Positions 1-6,486 of a DNA stretch of 16,595 bases are shown here, piece by piece. The notes under the pieces were generated by a model. It saw only the letters and a list, made by a program, of their open reading frames with translations. It was not told the DNA's origin and did not search any database. Position 1 is the first letter of the stretch. Every line of letters begins with the position of its first letter. The position numbers were made by a program, and so were the translations under genes. Source of the DNA: Candidatus Saccharimonadota bacterium (GTDB taxonomy: Bacteria > Patescibacteriota > Saccharimonadia > Saccharimonadales > Saccharimonadaceae); contig JACQGD010000001.1 in assembly GCA_016199685.1 (NCBI GenBank), forward strand, positions 1-16,595, read 5' to 3'.

Positions 1-4
1 CGTT

Positions 5-120
5 ATTTTTTAACAACTCGTGCCCGAGGTGGCTGCGTGAAGCGCAAAATTATGCGTAGACACGCCGCGTATTCTCGAACGTATGACTCGTTAAATGCAC
101 ATTTTTTAACAACTCGTGCC
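5..120. repeat. 20-bp direct repeat upstream of tRNA-Leu
   Basis: The 20-mer ATTTTTTAACAACTCGTGCC occurs without mismatch at 5-24 and 101-120. In both copies its last three bases are the first three of a tRNA-Leu acceptor arm (tRNA-like sequence from 22, real tRNA from 118). The repeat therefore marks the 5' flank of two successive tRNA genes, consistent with tandem duplication or recombination at the tRNA. Confidence 0.85.
22..66 (+). pseudogene. 5' fragment of a degenerate tRNA-Leu
   Basis: The sequence starts GCCCGAGGTGG, like a tRNA-Leu acceptor and D-arm start. At 56-66 it carries GTAGACACGCC, identical to 136-146 of the intact tRNA. The segment between the two landmarks is 16 nt longer than in the intact gene (offset 34 instead of 18 from the tRNA start). 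No T-arm and no 3' acceptor strand matching GCCCGAG follow before the real tRNA at 118. I read it as a decayed or recombined tRNA-Leu copy; it cannot fold into a full cloverleaf. Confidence 0.5.
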
Positions 121-204
121 GCGGTGGTGGAATTGGTAGACACGCCAGACTCAAAATCTTGTGAGCATTAGCTCGTACCGGTTCAAGTCCGGTCCGCGGT
201 ACCA
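118..204 (+). tRNA. tRNA-Leu (anticodon CAA)
   Basis: This is a complete class II cloverleaf. The acceptor GCCGCGG (118-124) pairs with CCGCGGT (194-200), followed by the discriminator A and an encoded CCA (202-204). The anticodon loop is 150-156 with anticodon CAA at 152-154 (reads UUG). The variable arm GAGC/GCTC (163-166/171-174) with an ATTA loop identifies leucine rather than a class I tRNA. The T stem is 177-181/189-193. The anticodon stem has one C-T mismatch (146/160). The gene is bracketed by a perfect 10-bp inverted repeat (101-110 and 208-217). Confidence 0.96.
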
Positions 205-216
205 GTGGTTAAAAAA

Positions 217-1101
217 TTAGACTTTCTTGCCTGCCGAGTACGCAAGTCTTATGTGAAGTTCTGTTTCAAAGTGAGATACAGACGTTTCAAGGAGAGTGTT
301 TTCACTTTCATTCAAGCCTTCACCACTCATTAACTTCACGAATGTACGCGCAAGCTGAAAATCTTGCTTAGGGTCGAGTTCTGGGAATTGATCCGTGTAG
401 TACCCCATCATATCTTTATTGATCGTAAATCCATTTGATGGGGAATCCCTCGCTTTGCCGGATTTGATCTGTACTGGTGTAACATGCCCCTCTTCATTTT
501 TGAAATGATAAATACGCATGTCGGTTTTTTCAAGGAGGTCATTACGAACTGTACCCGGCAGTGCGATTATATTTGGATCATCCGAAAAGTTACTGAGCGT
601 CAAAGCAAGTTGTTCAGCAATGACTCCACGTAGGTTAGCTTTCCTGAATGGATTAAGTGAGTTGTCGTAGAGATGGAGCGCCTGTTCAACGCGCGCAACA
701 CTTTTACCGGCAATGCCATTGCTAAGTGTTTCTCGTAACTCTATCTCACGTGTCGAGGAAAAAGCTGCCTCTATTGCCGCTGCTTCTACAGCAAAATCGT
801 GAACACTAGCTAACCTGAAATAATCCGTTATGTTTATGAACATCTTTGGCTTAGTATCAAGCTGTGCCTCAACCTGGTCTAGCTGAGCGCGTAAAACAAG
901 GCTATCAGATGCAAATTGATCCGCGTCAGCTTCAATAGGAAATGTTGCGTGGAGACGCGATACCGCGCTATCGATTTGTGATGTTGATCGCAATAGTGCA
1001 TTCTTGGCTATTTTTCTACTAAGATATGCCATACTTCGCTCATCATTCAGATGAACTTCCGTAGCTGGAATTGAAGCTGGATTGCGATACTCAAGTGTCA
1101 T
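217..1101 (-). CDS. Unknown protein with PD-(D/E)XK nuclease-like residue pattern
   Basis: 294 residues; no family recognised with certainty. The N-terminal half (about 20-150) is predicted helical and acidic, with charged heptad-like runs. From about residue 155 the protein has E163 in a helix (GVIAEQLAL), D194 at the start of a strand (KTDMRIYHF), and Q211-I-K213 on the next strand (VTPVQIKSGK). This E...D-x16-QxK order is the signature of PD-(D/E)XK restriction-type nucleases, in which Q can replace the third acidic residue. Function as a nuclease is inference. There is no signal peptide or membrane segment. An extended -10 box 9 nt before the ATG supports the start. It ends 13 bp from the tRNA-Leu and points towards it, a common place for acquired genes. 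It could instead be an uncharacterised restriction-like or mobile-element-associated protein. Confidence 0.7.
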   Translation of the reverse strand: MTLEYRNPASIPATEVHLNDERSMAYLSRKIAKNALLRSTSQIDSAVSRLHATFPIEADADQFASDSLVLRAQLDQVEAQLDTKPKMFINITDYFRLASVHDFAVEAAAIEAAFSSTREIELRETLSNGIAGKSVARVEQALHLYDNSLNPFRKANLRGVIAEQLALTLSNFSDDPNIIALPGTVRNDLLEKTDMRIYHFKNEEGHVTPVQIKSGKARDSPSNGFTINKDMMGYYTDQFPELDPKQDFQLARTFVKLMSGEGLNESENTLLETSVSHFETELHIRLAYSAGKKV

Positions 1102-1110
1102 AGTTTAAAT

Positions 1111-1139
1111 ATTTTAACACTTTATGGTCATTAGTACAA
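1111..1139 (-). promoter_or_regulatory. Promoter of the 217-1101 gene
   Basis: TTGTAC (1139-1134), a 17-nt spacer, then TGT-TAAAAT (-10 at 1116-1111), ending 9 nt before the ATG. There is no SD, so the transcript should start at or next to the start codon. Confidence 0.65.
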
Positions 1140-1140
1140 C

Positions 1141-1941
1141 TTAGCTGACGATGCTCGTACTGATCGCCTCAAGTGGTTTCGACGGTGTCCAGAGAAGATA
1201 CGCAGCAGCACGTGTTGCAACACTCCCCTTCCATATAGCCATTGGATTCCCCCATGGTGTGGTGACGACTTGTCCGCTCGCGGCGACGATGAGCTGCTCC
1301 TGGTGAAACGACACGATAGTTACAGGATAGGTTATCGTAAATTTATGGAGCGCTTCGACGAGTTGCTGAAGCTGCATGCTAAAGGTCAGAATTTTCGGAT
1401 AGTAGACGTTTTTAAATAGTGTCTGAAGCTGAGAAAAAGACACTACCAGTAGCGTATTCTCGCGCTCAACCACCACATCTAGCGTCTGTTTAAAAAGATC
1501 AAATGCGTCGCGAGTAATTGTTAGCTGCCCTGTGTAATCCTTGATAAAGTCATCATACAAAATTGCTGTTTCGCTGTTGCGACCAGCGTCGCCGATAAGC
1601 AATATGCCATTCGCCCATTGACCAAGGGCATGCATATCACTACTCGCCTCTTTTGAGAGTCCGCCTGATGGGTTTGTCGGTGCGAAATGTGCGTCGGTAA
1701 TGATCGCTGGTATGGTTTTGCGCAGTACGTCGGGCAGGAGTACGCGTACACTCCCGACACCCGCATCGAGTGCGATACCATAGCTGTCGCCTACCGCTAC
1801 GAAACCGAGTTTATTACCGCCAATAATACCAAGTTTGCCTGCCTGCGATTTTTGCTCAGGCTTGTTCCACTCGACATCGGGAAATAGCGGCTTTGCATCG
1901 AGTTGTTTTTTCCAGTACGAGTGTGTGTCCATTACACCCAT
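1141..1941 (-). CDS. Divergent NAD(P)HX dehydratase / ribokinase-fold-like protein
   Basis: 266 residues. The opening KSQAGKLGIIGGN (31-43) followed by an Ala/Gly-rich stretch, PDVLRKTIP (70-78), GILLIGDAGRNSET (112-125) and TITRDAFDLF (141-150) follow the order seen in the C-terminal domain of YjeF/CARKD-type ADP- or ATP-dependent NAD(P)H-hydrate dehydratases, metabolite-repair enzymes of the ribokinase superfamily. However, the C-terminal GxGD motif that carries the catalytic Asp is replaced around residues 231-247 (GNPMAIWKGSVATRAAA), so the protein may be inactive or have a new role. Start choice is open: AAGGAG (1958-1953) lies 11 nt before this ATG, but TGC-TAGAAT (-10 at 1945-1940) sits 7 nt before an in-frame ATG at 1932. 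It lies 61 bp downstream of the membrane-anchored gene on the same strand. Confidence 0.6.
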   Translation of the reverse strand: MGVMDTHSYWKKQLDAKPLFPDVEWNKPEQKSQAGKLGIIGGNKLGFVAVGDSYGIALDAGVGSVRVLLPDVLRKTIPAIITDAHFAPTNPSGGLSKEASSDMHALGQWANGILLIGDAGRNSETAILYDDFIKDYTGQLTITRDAFDLFKQTLDVVVERENTLLVVSFSQLQTLFKNVYYPKILTFSMQLQQLVEALHKFTITYPVTIVSFHQEQLIVAASGQVVTTPWGNPMAIWKGSVATRAAAYLLWTPSKPLEAISTSIVS

Positions 1942-1958
1942 TCTAGCATGGGCTCCTT
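1937..1958 (-). promoter_or_regulatory. Competing SD and -10 signals at the start of the 1141-1941 gene
   Basis: AAGGAG (1958-1953) could serve ATG 1941. The overlapping TGC-TAGAAT could launch a leaderless message at ATG 1932. CCCAT (1952-1948) and ATGGG (1941-1937) can also pair, placing the first ATG in a small hairpin. Confidence 0.4.
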
Positions 1959-2002
1959 TTTAATGAGGATACCGTGAGCTGTGAGGTAGAGATACGATTT
2001 AT

Positions 2003-2464
2003 TTAGAGCACACCAAACGATACACTGCCGGACGTGTAGCCGCCCCAAGTTGCCTGTACGGTATGTTTACCACTTAGAACGCCAAGTTCGTTCTCTTGAG
2101 ATTGCAGCCGTGTCGGAGGAGATGCGTCGCTTCCGACAACTTCAGTAAAGGTGATAGTACGAGTGGCATGAAGTACCGAAAATGGTTTGATTGTAACGCT
2201 CGATAAAGCACCTTCTTTTGGGATAATGGAAGGCTTTTCGGTCGTATCGACAAGGAGATCGACGGACGTGTCTTCCGACGAAAAGTACACGTACTTCGTG
2301 AGTGGCGAGTAATTGGTGATGGTGACGAGAAAATCAATTTTCCCCGAATTGGCTATCTCGGTATTGTTGCTTTCTATTCGGATCGACGGAGACAAAGTGC
2401 TGCTAATATACACATATCCTGCAGCGATAATGGCAATGAATAAAGCCCACTTTGTAAATTTCAT
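2003..2464 (-). CDS. Membrane-anchored extracytoplasmic protein, BsuPI/Ig-like
   Basis: 153 residues. Residues 5-22 (KWALFIAIIAAGYVYISS) form one hydrophobic segment after a short basic N-terminus, so the protein is probably a signal anchor with the rest outside. The remainder is beta-rich: FLVTITNYSPLTKYVYFSS (45-63), TIKPFSV, and a final GKHTVQATWGG near 132-142. This 'N-terminal strand with TITN, hydrophobic SS patch, closing G-x-(H/Y)-x-V-x-A-x-W' layout resembles BsuPI-type or other Ig-like domains, an analogy only. No catalytic motif is seen. Its ATG overlaps the stop codon of a 5-codon ORF (2478-2461) as ATGA, suggesting translational coupling. It lies 26 bp downstream of xth. Confidence 0.65.
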   Translation of the reverse strand: MKFTKWALFIAIIAAGYVYISSTLSPSIRIESNNTEIANSGKIDFLVTITNYSPLTKYVYFSSEDTSVDLLVDTTEKPSIIPKEGALSSVTIKPFSVLHATRTITFTEVVGSDASPPTRLQSQENELGVLSGKHTVQATWGGYTSGSVSFGVL

Positions 2465-2478
2465 ACTACCAATCTCAT
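2461..2478 (-). CDS. Possible 5-codon leader ORF (MRLVV)
   Basis: The reading frame is ATG AGA TTG GTA GTA TGA. Its ATG lies exactly 6 nt after a -10-like TACTAT (2490-2485), the spacing seen for leaderless genes in this window, and its TGA overlaps the ATG of the next gene (ATGA). It may load ribosomes for the 153-residue membrane-anchored protein, which has neither an SD nor a correctly spaced -10 of its own. It is too short to exclude chance. Confidence 0.35.
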   Translation of the reverse strand: MRLVV

Positions 2479-2490
2479 GGTGCTATAGTA
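2479..2490 (-). promoter_or_regulatory. -10 box for the 2003-2464 gene
   Basis: TACTAT (2490-2485) begins directly after the TAG of xth (2493-2491). The 6-nt gap leads to the mini-ORF ATG at 2478. No clear -35 box was found. Confidence 0.4.
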
Positions 2491-3285
2491 CTACACTTCG
2501 ACGCTGACGGGACAGTGATCTGAGCCCATGACTTTTGGATGAATCTGAGGATTTTTAATTTTATCTGCAATCTCGGGAGAGGCCATGACGTAGTCGATAC
2601 GCCATCCGATATTTCGTGCGCGTGCGTTTGCCCAGTGTGTCCACCAGCTATACGCTTCGGTTTTGTCTGGGTATGCTGCGCGAAATGTGTCGGTAAATCC
2701 TGCTTCGAGAATCTTATCGAAGCCCGCGCGCTCTTCGTTGGTAAAGCCGTGCTTTCCGACGTTTGGTTTTGGATTTGCAAGGTCAATTTCTTGGTGAGCG
2801 ACGTTGAGGTCTCCACAAAAGATAACCGGTTTTTTCTCAGCACGACGTTTGACGTAGGCAAGAAACGCAGGGTCCCATCGTTCGTGACGAAGTGCGAGCC
2901 GCGAGAGGTCGCCTTTGCTATTTGGTGTGTAAACGCTCACAACGTAAAAATCGTCAAACTCGGCAGTAATGACGCGACCTTCACCGGTGACATCACCATA
3001 TTTATCTGATTCGAGGCCGTATTCTTCCACAAGCTCGTCAGGGAGTCCGTAGTAAACGTTGAGCGGATCAACTTTGCTCCAGATAGCCGTTCCACTATAG
3101 CCTTTTTTCTCGGCGCTGCTCCAAAATTTATTGTATTCAGGAAAATCAAGATCGAGCTGAGCTTCGTGTGCTTTTGTTTCTTGAAAACACACAATATCAG
3201 GGTTTTCTGTTTTGATAAATTCATCGAGCGCGCCTTTATTTGCGACGGCGCGGATACCATTGACGTTCCATGAGTAAATTTTCAT
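2491..3285 (-). CDS. xth: Exodeoxyribonuclease III (AP endonuclease)
   Basis: 264 residues from this start, the usual size for the ExoIII/APE1 family (EEP fold). The enzyme cuts DNA 5' of abasic sites and has 3'-5' exonuclease and 3'-phosphatase activity in base excision repair. All catalytic blocks are visible: SWNVNGIRA (5-13), FQETK with E36, VYTPN (118-122) with Y119, GDLNVAH with D159 and N161, WRIDYV with D231, and the final SDHCPV with D256 and H257. An ATG two codons earlier (3291) is rejected: TGG-TATAAT ends 8 nt before ATG 3285 but only 2 nt before 3291, and the family normally begins MKIYSWN. A cytoplasmic protein. Confidence 0.97.
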   Translation of the reverse strand: MKIYSWNVNGIRAVANKGALDEFIKTENPDIVCFQETKAHEAQLDLDFPEYNKFWSSAEKKGYSGTAIWSKVDPLNVYYGLPDELVEEYGLESDKYGDVTGEGRVITAEFDDFYVVSVYTPNSKGDLSRLALRHERWDPAFLAYVKRRAEKKPVIFCGDLNVAHQEIDLANPKPNVGKHGFTNEERAGFDKILEAGFTDTFRAAYPDKTEAYSWWTHWANARARNIGWRIDYVMASPEIADKIKNPQIHPKVMGSDHCPVSVEV

Positions 3286-3293
3286 TATCATTA

Positions 3294-3302
3294 ATTATAC
3301 CA
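3294..3302 (-). promoter_or_regulatory. Extended -10 promoter of xth
   Basis: TGG-TATAAT (3302-3294; -10 at 3299-3294). It is followed by TAATGATA and then ATG 3285. The box overlaps the upstream edge of the divergent gene's promoter region. Confidence 0.75.
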
Positions 3303-3313
3303 TGCAATATACA

Positions 3314-3342
3314 TTGACTATTTTGTATTTATGTAGTATAAT
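3314..3342 (+). promoter_or_regulatory. Sigma-70 type promoter of the 3380 gene
   Basis: TTGACT (3314-3319), 17-nt spacer, TATAAT (3337-3342). The leader to the ATG is 37 nt and holds GAAAGG at 3367-3372. Confidence 0.85.
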
Positions 3343-3379
3343 AAAAAAGTAAGCATTCATTCAAGTGAAAGGCTCGTAC

Positions 3380-3733
3380 ATGCCATCTGACTTCCGCATG
3401 GAACTCTCTAGCGAATCGATCTCGAGCATCGAGAAGGTTCTCCTGGCAACTGCCGATACTGCCTCCAATTTCACACTTGGGGATGGGCTGCGGTTGACCA
3501 GCGATGAGAGGACGGGAGTGTCAATTTCGCTTCCGCCGAATGTTGACGTGCGAGTCTGGGATCGCCTGAAAGGCGCCTACAAGCGGACTCGAAGTAAGTC
3601 GGAAACGAGACGCATCACGTTCTTCACTCCGGTCTTCCAGGTCACGATCGACCGCGACAATATCGCGGTCATCAAGTACTTCGAGAACATCACGACTCGT
3701 ACGGAGATATCGCGCCAGCTCATCAAGGTGTAG
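3380..3733 (+). CDS. Small unknown protein, self-contained gene cassette
   Basis: 117 residues; not recognised. Mixed alpha/beta composition with a basic central part (DRLKGAYKRTRSKSETRR) followed by two strand-like stretches (ITFFTPVFQVTIDRD, IAVIKYFENI). There is no signal peptide or membrane segment. GAAAGG lies 7 nt before this ATG; a GTG at 3365 would overlap that SD and is rejected. Codon use differs from neighbours: five of six lysines are AAG. It has its own strong promoter and a perfect-palindrome terminator, and sits alone between minus-strand xth and smpB, so it looks like an insertion of one transcription unit. The basic middle could contact nucleic acid, but that is a guess. Confidence 0.75.
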   Translation: MPSDFRMELSSESISSIEKVLLATADTASNFTLGDGLRLTSDERTGVSISLPPNVDVRVWDRLKGAYKRTRSKSETRRITFFTPVFQVTIDRDNIAVIKYFENITTRTEISRQLIKV

Positions 3734-3755
3734 GCCTTCCGCGTGGAAATGCTTT

Positions 3756-3785
3756 CCCGCCACAACGTTGTGGCGGGTTTTCCCT
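3756..3785 (+). terminator. Intrinsic terminator of the 3380 gene
   Basis: CCCGCCACAAC/GTTGTGGCGGG (3756-3777) is a perfect 22-nt palindrome followed by TTTT CCC TT. There is no T-tract on the minus side, so it does not serve smpB. Confidence 0.92.
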
Positions 3786-3788
3786 TAT

Positions 3789-4265
3789 TTAGAGGTGTTT
3801 GATCGCTTGTGCTGCTTCGCGGGATTGATCGCGGCGCTTCAATGTCTCACGTTTGTCGTAGTTCTTCTTTCCCTTACCAAGCGCAATCACGAGCTTTATG
3901 TACCGCCCCGTTGTGAGAAGTTTTGTCGGGACGATTGTCATACCATCTTTTTTGTGTACGGCGAGATTATCTATTTGCTTGCGACTAGCAAGGAGCTTCC
4001 GTGGCTCCGTGTCGATCGTTCGAGCCTCAGGCTGACCGCGTTGCTGGAGTTTGAGGCTAAAGCTGGCGTTATTGAGCCAGAGCTCGTTGTTTCGAATCGT
4101 CACAAATGAACCCTTTAACTGCACGTGGCTGTCACGAGCGGCCCGTACTTCCGGTCCGGTAAGACTGAGTCCAACAACCAAGTCTTCACCAAGTTCGTAG
4201 TCGAAGCGAGCCCTTCGGTTGAGAACGGCTGTATTTGGTGACTTGGCTTTCTTTTTTTGTCCCAT
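3789..4265 (-). CDS. smpB: SsrA-binding protein SmpB
   Basis: 158 residues, normal length. SmpB binds tmRNA and delivers it to stalled ribosomes for trans-translation. Features seen: a basic N-terminus, VLNRRARFDYEL (14-25), GLSLTGPEVRAARDSHVQLKGSF (family: G-I-x-L-x-G-T-E-V-K-S-x-R), GRYIKLVIALGKGKKNYDKRE, and the C-terminal basic tail KRRDQSREAAQAIKHL that enters the mRNA channel. The family 'EVKS' appears as 'EVRA', a mild divergence. The start is supported by an extended -10 ending 9 nt upstream and no SD. The tmRNA gene is not recognisable in this window. The gene is convergent with the 3380 cassette. Confidence 0.96.
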   Translation of the reverse strand: MGQKKKAKSPNTAVLNRRARFDYELGEDLVVGLSLTGPEVRAARDSHVQLKGSFVTIRNNELWLNNASFSLKLQQRGQPEARTIDTEPRKLLASRKQIDNLAVHKKDGMTIVPTKLLTTGRYIKLVIALGKGKKNYDKRETLKRRDQSREAAQAIKHL

Positions 4266-4274
4266 GATTGTCTT

Positions 4275-4283
4275 AGTATAACA
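4275..4283 (-). promoter_or_regulatory. Extended -10 promoter of smpB
   Basis: TGT-TATACT (-10 at 4280-4275), 9 nt before the ATG at 4265. No convincing -35 box. Confidence 0.65.
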
Positions 4284-4322
4284 GATGAAACGTTGGAAAA
4301 AGAGTGTTGCGCGGGTACGGTA

Positions 4323-5096
4323 CTATTGACGCTCTACAAAGTCTTGAATAAGTTGCTCGCCAAGTGTCACGTTTTTTACAAGTGTATGGTGCCCTGTCTC
4401 GACGATTTCGAGCCGTACGTTAGATGGAAGTTCTTTGACTGCAAGATTTTCGGCATAGACTGCCCTGTCATAGCGACCATTCACAAGAAGTACTGGCATG
4501 GTTGTTTTACGTAAATCACTAAAGAATTCTGATCCACCAAGGATGTGTTTATATGAACCTTCACGGGCATGTTTCGACATACGAAGTGTATCGGTGAAAT
4601 TGATTGCCGGTCGTTTTTTTGAGATATTGTGAGGCACCAATTTCAATGCTTTCCAATAGCCATTTCGTGCAGGAGAATACAAAAATGCTCGGTAGTGTCG
4701 ACCGGTTGCTTTGTGGGATTCGATCATTTGATTTGTATGAGTAAAAAGTGGCGGATTAAACAGGAGTAGTCGAGAAATTGAGTCGCCATAGTCGACAGCG
4801 TAGCGGAGTGCTATGAGTGCGCCCATCGAATGGCCAAGGAGTGTAAATGGCGATGTGACTTTGAGTGCTTGTAGTGTCGCTGACAGTGCGTTGATCTGAT
4901 CCTGATAGGTGTAATCGCCGCGAGGTTTTGGTGATTTCCCGAATCCTAAAAGATCGATGCTGATCACTTTGTGTGTCGATTGAAGCTGTGCGGCGATATG
5001 CTTGAAGTAATGTGACGATGAAAGGTACCCGTGCAGTAGTACGATAACCTCGCCATGGCCGCTTGTTTGACTATAGAGAATTGGTGCGTGACTCAT
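4323..5096 (-). CDS. Alpha/beta hydrolase
   Basis: 257 residues, single domain. Oxyanion-hole region LLHGYLSSSHYF (20-31), nucleophile elbow GHSMG with S90, candidate acid D210 (VNGRYDRAV) and base H236 (ETGHHTL). IDLLGFGKSPKPRGDYTYQDQ is typical of the HGxP-type esterase/lipase/C-C hydrolase group (AB hydrolase-1). The substrate cannot be read from the sequence; lipid ester or small acyl compounds are plausible given the nearby lipid genes. There is no signal peptide, so cytoplasmic. It lies 57 bp downstream of smpB's start region with its own promoter, divergent from the membrane-protein gene at 5153. Confidence 0.9.
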   Translation of the reverse strand: MSHAPILYSQTSGHGEVIVLLHGYLSSSHYFKHIAAQLQSTHKVISIDLLGFGKSPKPRGDYTYQDQINALSATLQALKVTSPFTLLGHSMGALIALRYAVDYGDSISRLLLFNPPLFTHTNQMIESHKATGRHYRAFLYSPARNGYWKALKLVPHNISKKRPAINFTDTLRMSKHAREGSYKHILGGSEFFSDLRKTTMPVLLVNGRYDRAVYAENLAVKELPSNVRLEIVETGHHTLVKNVTLGEQLIQDFVERQ

Positions 5097-5104
5097 ATCT
5101 CTTT

Positions 5105-5142
5105 ATTTTAACATTGCGTCCCGCAGAGTTGCGATATAAAAT
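5105..5142. promoter_or_regulatory. Divergent overlapping promoters
   Basis: Minus strand: TGT-TAAAAT (-10 at 5110-5105), 8 nt before the hydrolase ATG at 5096. Plus strand: TTGCGT (5114-5119), 17-nt spacer, TAAAAT (5137-5142), 10 nt before ATG 5153. The two polymerase footprints overlap, so the units may compete. Confidence 0.6.
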
Positions 5143-5152
5143 AAGCATAACC

Positions 5153-5719
5153 ATGGTAGCAAAATCAAAAACTTCAAAAAAATACGTCCACTCATTTAGT
5201 ACAAACTTCTTTGGCGTCATCGGCTATATAGGCAGCTCGCTCGTATGGTTGCTCGTGCTGACATGCGTCGTTTTGCTGACTCCATCGAGTGGTGATGTCG
5301 TTGCAATTACCGAGGAAGCGCAACGAGCTATCACGCTTCCACTCGATACGAACACTGCCGCTGCTGCCTCGTCGAGCGAGTCGCCGTTCTTTACCTTTTT
5401 GCTTAGCATTTTAGCGCTTATCGTATTTTGGGCGTTTTCGTATGTTGCCTCGCGAATTTTATCTCGCATCGTCCGGCGTGTTGTCGGTATATTTCATAAG
5501 AAAGTGACCGCCGAAAACCTCCTCAAGACAAAATATTTTATTCTTGCCATCGGTCTCATGTTCTTTGCACTACTTCTCATGGTTGTTCCTAGCTTGATCT
5601 GGTTGAAGATATCGATCTCACTCATCGGACTCATTGCTGGGTTTGTGGGACTTGGCGCTATATGGTTGCAGTACCATCTTTCTAAGCGCCACCATGTCCC
5701 CATTGCTCACCTCTTATAG
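5153..5719 (+). CDS. Four-helix integral membrane protein, unknown
   Basis: 188 residues. Predicted membrane segments at about 20-43, 79-104, 128-150 and 153-173. Between the first two is an exported-looking loop rich in Thr/Ser/Ala (about 44-78); between the second and third is a short basic stretch (RILSRIVRRVVGIFHKK), which puts that loop on the cytoplasmic side. The start at 5153 is chosen because the -10 box lies at 5137-5142; an upstream extension to 5063 would run through the promoter. No family motif recognised. It ends 34 bp before pyrH, which has its own promoter. Confidence 0.75.
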   Translation: MVAKSKTSKKYVHSFSTNFFGVIGYIGSSLVWLLVLTCVVLLTPSSGDVVAITEEAQRAITLPLDTNTAAAASSSESPFFTFLLSILALIVFWAFSYVASRILSRIVRRVVGIFHKKVTAENLLKTKYFILAIGLMFFALLLMVVPSLIWLKISISLIGLIAGFVGLGAIWLQYHLSKRHHVPIAHLL

Positions 5720-5738
5720 TTATAATGCAGTATAGTTT

Positions 5739-5747
5739 TGCTATACT
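5739..5747 (+). promoter_or_regulatory. Extended -10 promoter of pyrH
   Basis: TGC-TATACT (-10 at 5742-5747) with 6 nt to ATG 5754. TATAAT at 5721-5726 and TATAGT at 5731-5736 are additional AT boxes whose role is unclear. Confidence 0.7.
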
Positions 5748-5753
5748 TAAAAT

Positions 5754-6461
5754 ATGTATACACGTATCTTACTCAAGCTTTCAGGGGAACAATTACAAGG
5801 TAAATATGATGGCGGTTTTGACGCGCAACGAGCTGCGTGGATAGCTGGTGAGATCAAAAAAGCGGTTACTGCTGGCAGTGAAGTCGTTGTCATGGTCGGC
5901 GGTGGCAATTACGCTCGAGGTGCACAGCTTGCTGGCGGCGGCGTGCGACGTGTCACCGCGGATAATGTTGGAATGCTCGCGACTGTCATGAATGCGCTCG
6001 CACTCGCTGATGTGTTCAATGAAAGCGGTCTCGCCGCTCGAGCACTGACAAATATTAAAGCCGACCAAGTAGCCGACCAATTCACCCATCGTCGGGCACT
6101 CTCCCACCTCGAAAAAGGACGCGTTGTGATCGTTGCGGGCGGTATCGGACGACCATATCTGACGACTGACACGGCAGCTGTGAGTCTTGCGCTCGAGATG
6201 GACTGCGACGTGATCTTGAAAGCAACAAAAGTCGACGGTGTGTACGACAAAGACCCAGCAAAGTTCGACGATGCGCAGCGGTATGAGACGCTTTCATTGC
6301 AACAAGCTGTCGAGCAACCTGACATCAAGGTGATGGATAAAGCTGCAATCGCACTCGCTGCCGATCACAGTCAGTCGATCATTGTCCTTAAATTACTTGA
6401 AGAAGATAACATTGCCCGCGCAATTGCGGGCGAACAAGTAGGAACAACTATTTCAGCGTAA
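5754..6461 (+). CDS. pyrH: Uridylate kinase (UMP kinase)
   Basis: 235 residues, normal for the bacterial amino-acid-kinase-type PyrH, which phosphorylates UMP to UDP as the entry to UTP, CTP and UDP-sugars. Visible blocks: RILLKLSGE (4-12), VVVMVGGGNYARG (44-56), the adjoining ADNVGMLATVMNALAL (69-84) that forms the UMP site and hexamer contacts, VIVAGGIGRPYLTTDTAAV (125-143), ILKATKVDGVYDKDP (154-168) and DKAAIALA (195-202). The GGxG-RPY(L/F)-(T/S)-TDTAA block is complete, so the enzyme should be active. Placed 26 bp before the CFA synthase gene. Confidence 0.97.
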   Translation: MYTRILLKLSGEQLQGKYDGGFDAQRAAWIAGEIKKAVTAGSEVVVMVGGGNYARGAQLAGGGVRRVTADNVGMLATVMNALALADVFNESGLAARALTNIKADQVADQFTHRRALSHLEKGRVVIVAGGIGRPYLTTDTAAVSLALEMDCDVILKATKVDGVYDKDPAKFDDAQRYETLSLQQAVEQPDIKVMDKAAIALAADHSQSIIVLKLLEEDNIARAIAGEQVGTTISA

Positions 6462-6473
6462 TCACAGCTGTTG

Positions 6474-6479
6474 TATAGT
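6474..6479 (+). promoter_or_regulatory. -10 box of the CFA synthase gene
   Basis: TATAGT (6474-6479), 7 nt before ATG 6487, preceded by TTG rather than a proper TGN. It lies in the 25-bp gap after pyrH, so read-through from pyrH is also possible. Confidence 0.5.
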
Positions 6480-6486
6480 AGTTAGT

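Noticed and set aside
22..100. A second functional tRNA-Leu
   Set aside because: No T-arm, anticodon arm or matching 3' acceptor strand could be found.
5909..6328. 139-codon minus-strand reading frame
   Set aside because: Shadow of pyrH, whose plus-strand product is complete and conserved.
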